This document shows positions 5,172-5,258 of a stretch of 5,258 nt of DNA, one piece after another; position 1 is the stretch's first letter; the number at the start of each line of letters is the position of its first letter. Location of the stretch: assembly GCA_022361135.1 (NCBI GenBank), contig JAKSBM010000805.1, forward strand, positions 1-5,258. Reading direction: 5' to 3'. A model generated the notes under the pieces. That model saw only the letters and a list, made by a program, of their open reading frames with translations, had not been told where the DNA came from and ran no database searches. The translations under genes were made by a program, and so were the position numbers. This stretch comes from Desulfobacterales bacterium. Its GTDB lineage: Bacteria > Desulfobacterota > Desulfobacteria > Desulfobacterales > Desulfobacteraceae.

Positions 5172-5258
5172 TTAAATCTTTGGACCGGCAGCCCTGGCCT
5201 TGCCTTTGGCTTCCAGGCCGGGCATTGATTCGGGGGCGGATCCGTTACTATCCACGCC
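5172..5258 (-). CDS. Possible C-terminal tail of a convergent gene (5' part off window)
   Basis: A minus-strand frame is open from the right edge to a TAA at 5172-5174, giving 28 residues that include PESMPGLEAKGKARAAGPKI at the end. The composition (Ala, Gly, Lys, Pro) suits a flexible C-terminal tail, and the stop would lie 11 bases from the LysR stop in a convergent arrangement. A second minus frame is also open here, so the call rests on composition and position alone. No family can be named. Confidence 0.35.
   Translation of the reverse strand, partial: GVDSNGSAPESMPGLEAKGKARAAGPKI

Noticed and set aside
5161..5225. Terminator after the LysR gene (CCGG and CCTGG arms around 5185-5221)
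   Set aside because: The arms are short and bulged, there is no T-run on either strand, and the region may be coding on the minus strand.

Overview
The window is a stretch of GC-rich bacterial chromosome (mid-50s % GC by eye) with ordinary intergenic gaps. The domain make-up of the chemoreceptor (a Desulfobacterota-type signalling domain joined almost directly to the second membrane helix, with a proline-rich tail ending in an acidic-aromatic tip) and a glycine-betaine-type FAD dehydrogenase suggest a deltaproteobacterial (Desulfobacterota) host, possibly a marine sulfate reducer. This is an inference from protein style; no marker gene is present.

Layout, left to right. (1) 1-788, minus: N-terminal 262 codons of a dimethylglycine/sarcosine dehydrogenase-like FAD oxidoreductase that runs off the left edge. 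(2) 789-1141: a 353-base gap holding the long GC-rich leader and a candidate promoter of that gene, plus a strong hairpin terminator for the next gene. (3) 1142-2674, minus: a 510-residue methyl-accepting chemotaxis protein. (4) 2675-2986: a 312-base gap with several dyads. (5) 2987-3691, minus: TrmO (TsaA/YaeB), the tRNA-t6A37 methyltransferase. (6) 3798-3904: an unusually long two-stem hairpin followed by nine U in minus-strand RNA, at the end of (7) 3916-4098, minus: a 60-residue unrecognised protein with a C-terminal membrane helix. (8) 4099-4233: an AT-rich divergent promoter region with two overlapping sigma70-like promoters and a short dyad. (9) 4234-5160, plus: a LysR-family regulator. 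(10) 5172-5258, minus: a possible C-terminal tail of a convergent gene cut by the right edge.

The genes look like separate transcription units rather than one operon: most minus-strand genes are separated by gaps of 220-350 bases with hairpins. The one clear functional pairing is the divergent small membrane protein / LysR regulator, whose promoters overlap so completely that LysR is likely to control both. The most unusual object is the 100-base bipartite hairpin after the small gene: all three of its non-Watson-Crick positions are G-U wobbles only when read as minus-strand RNA. I found no mobile element, CRISPR array, rRNA or convincing tRNA.
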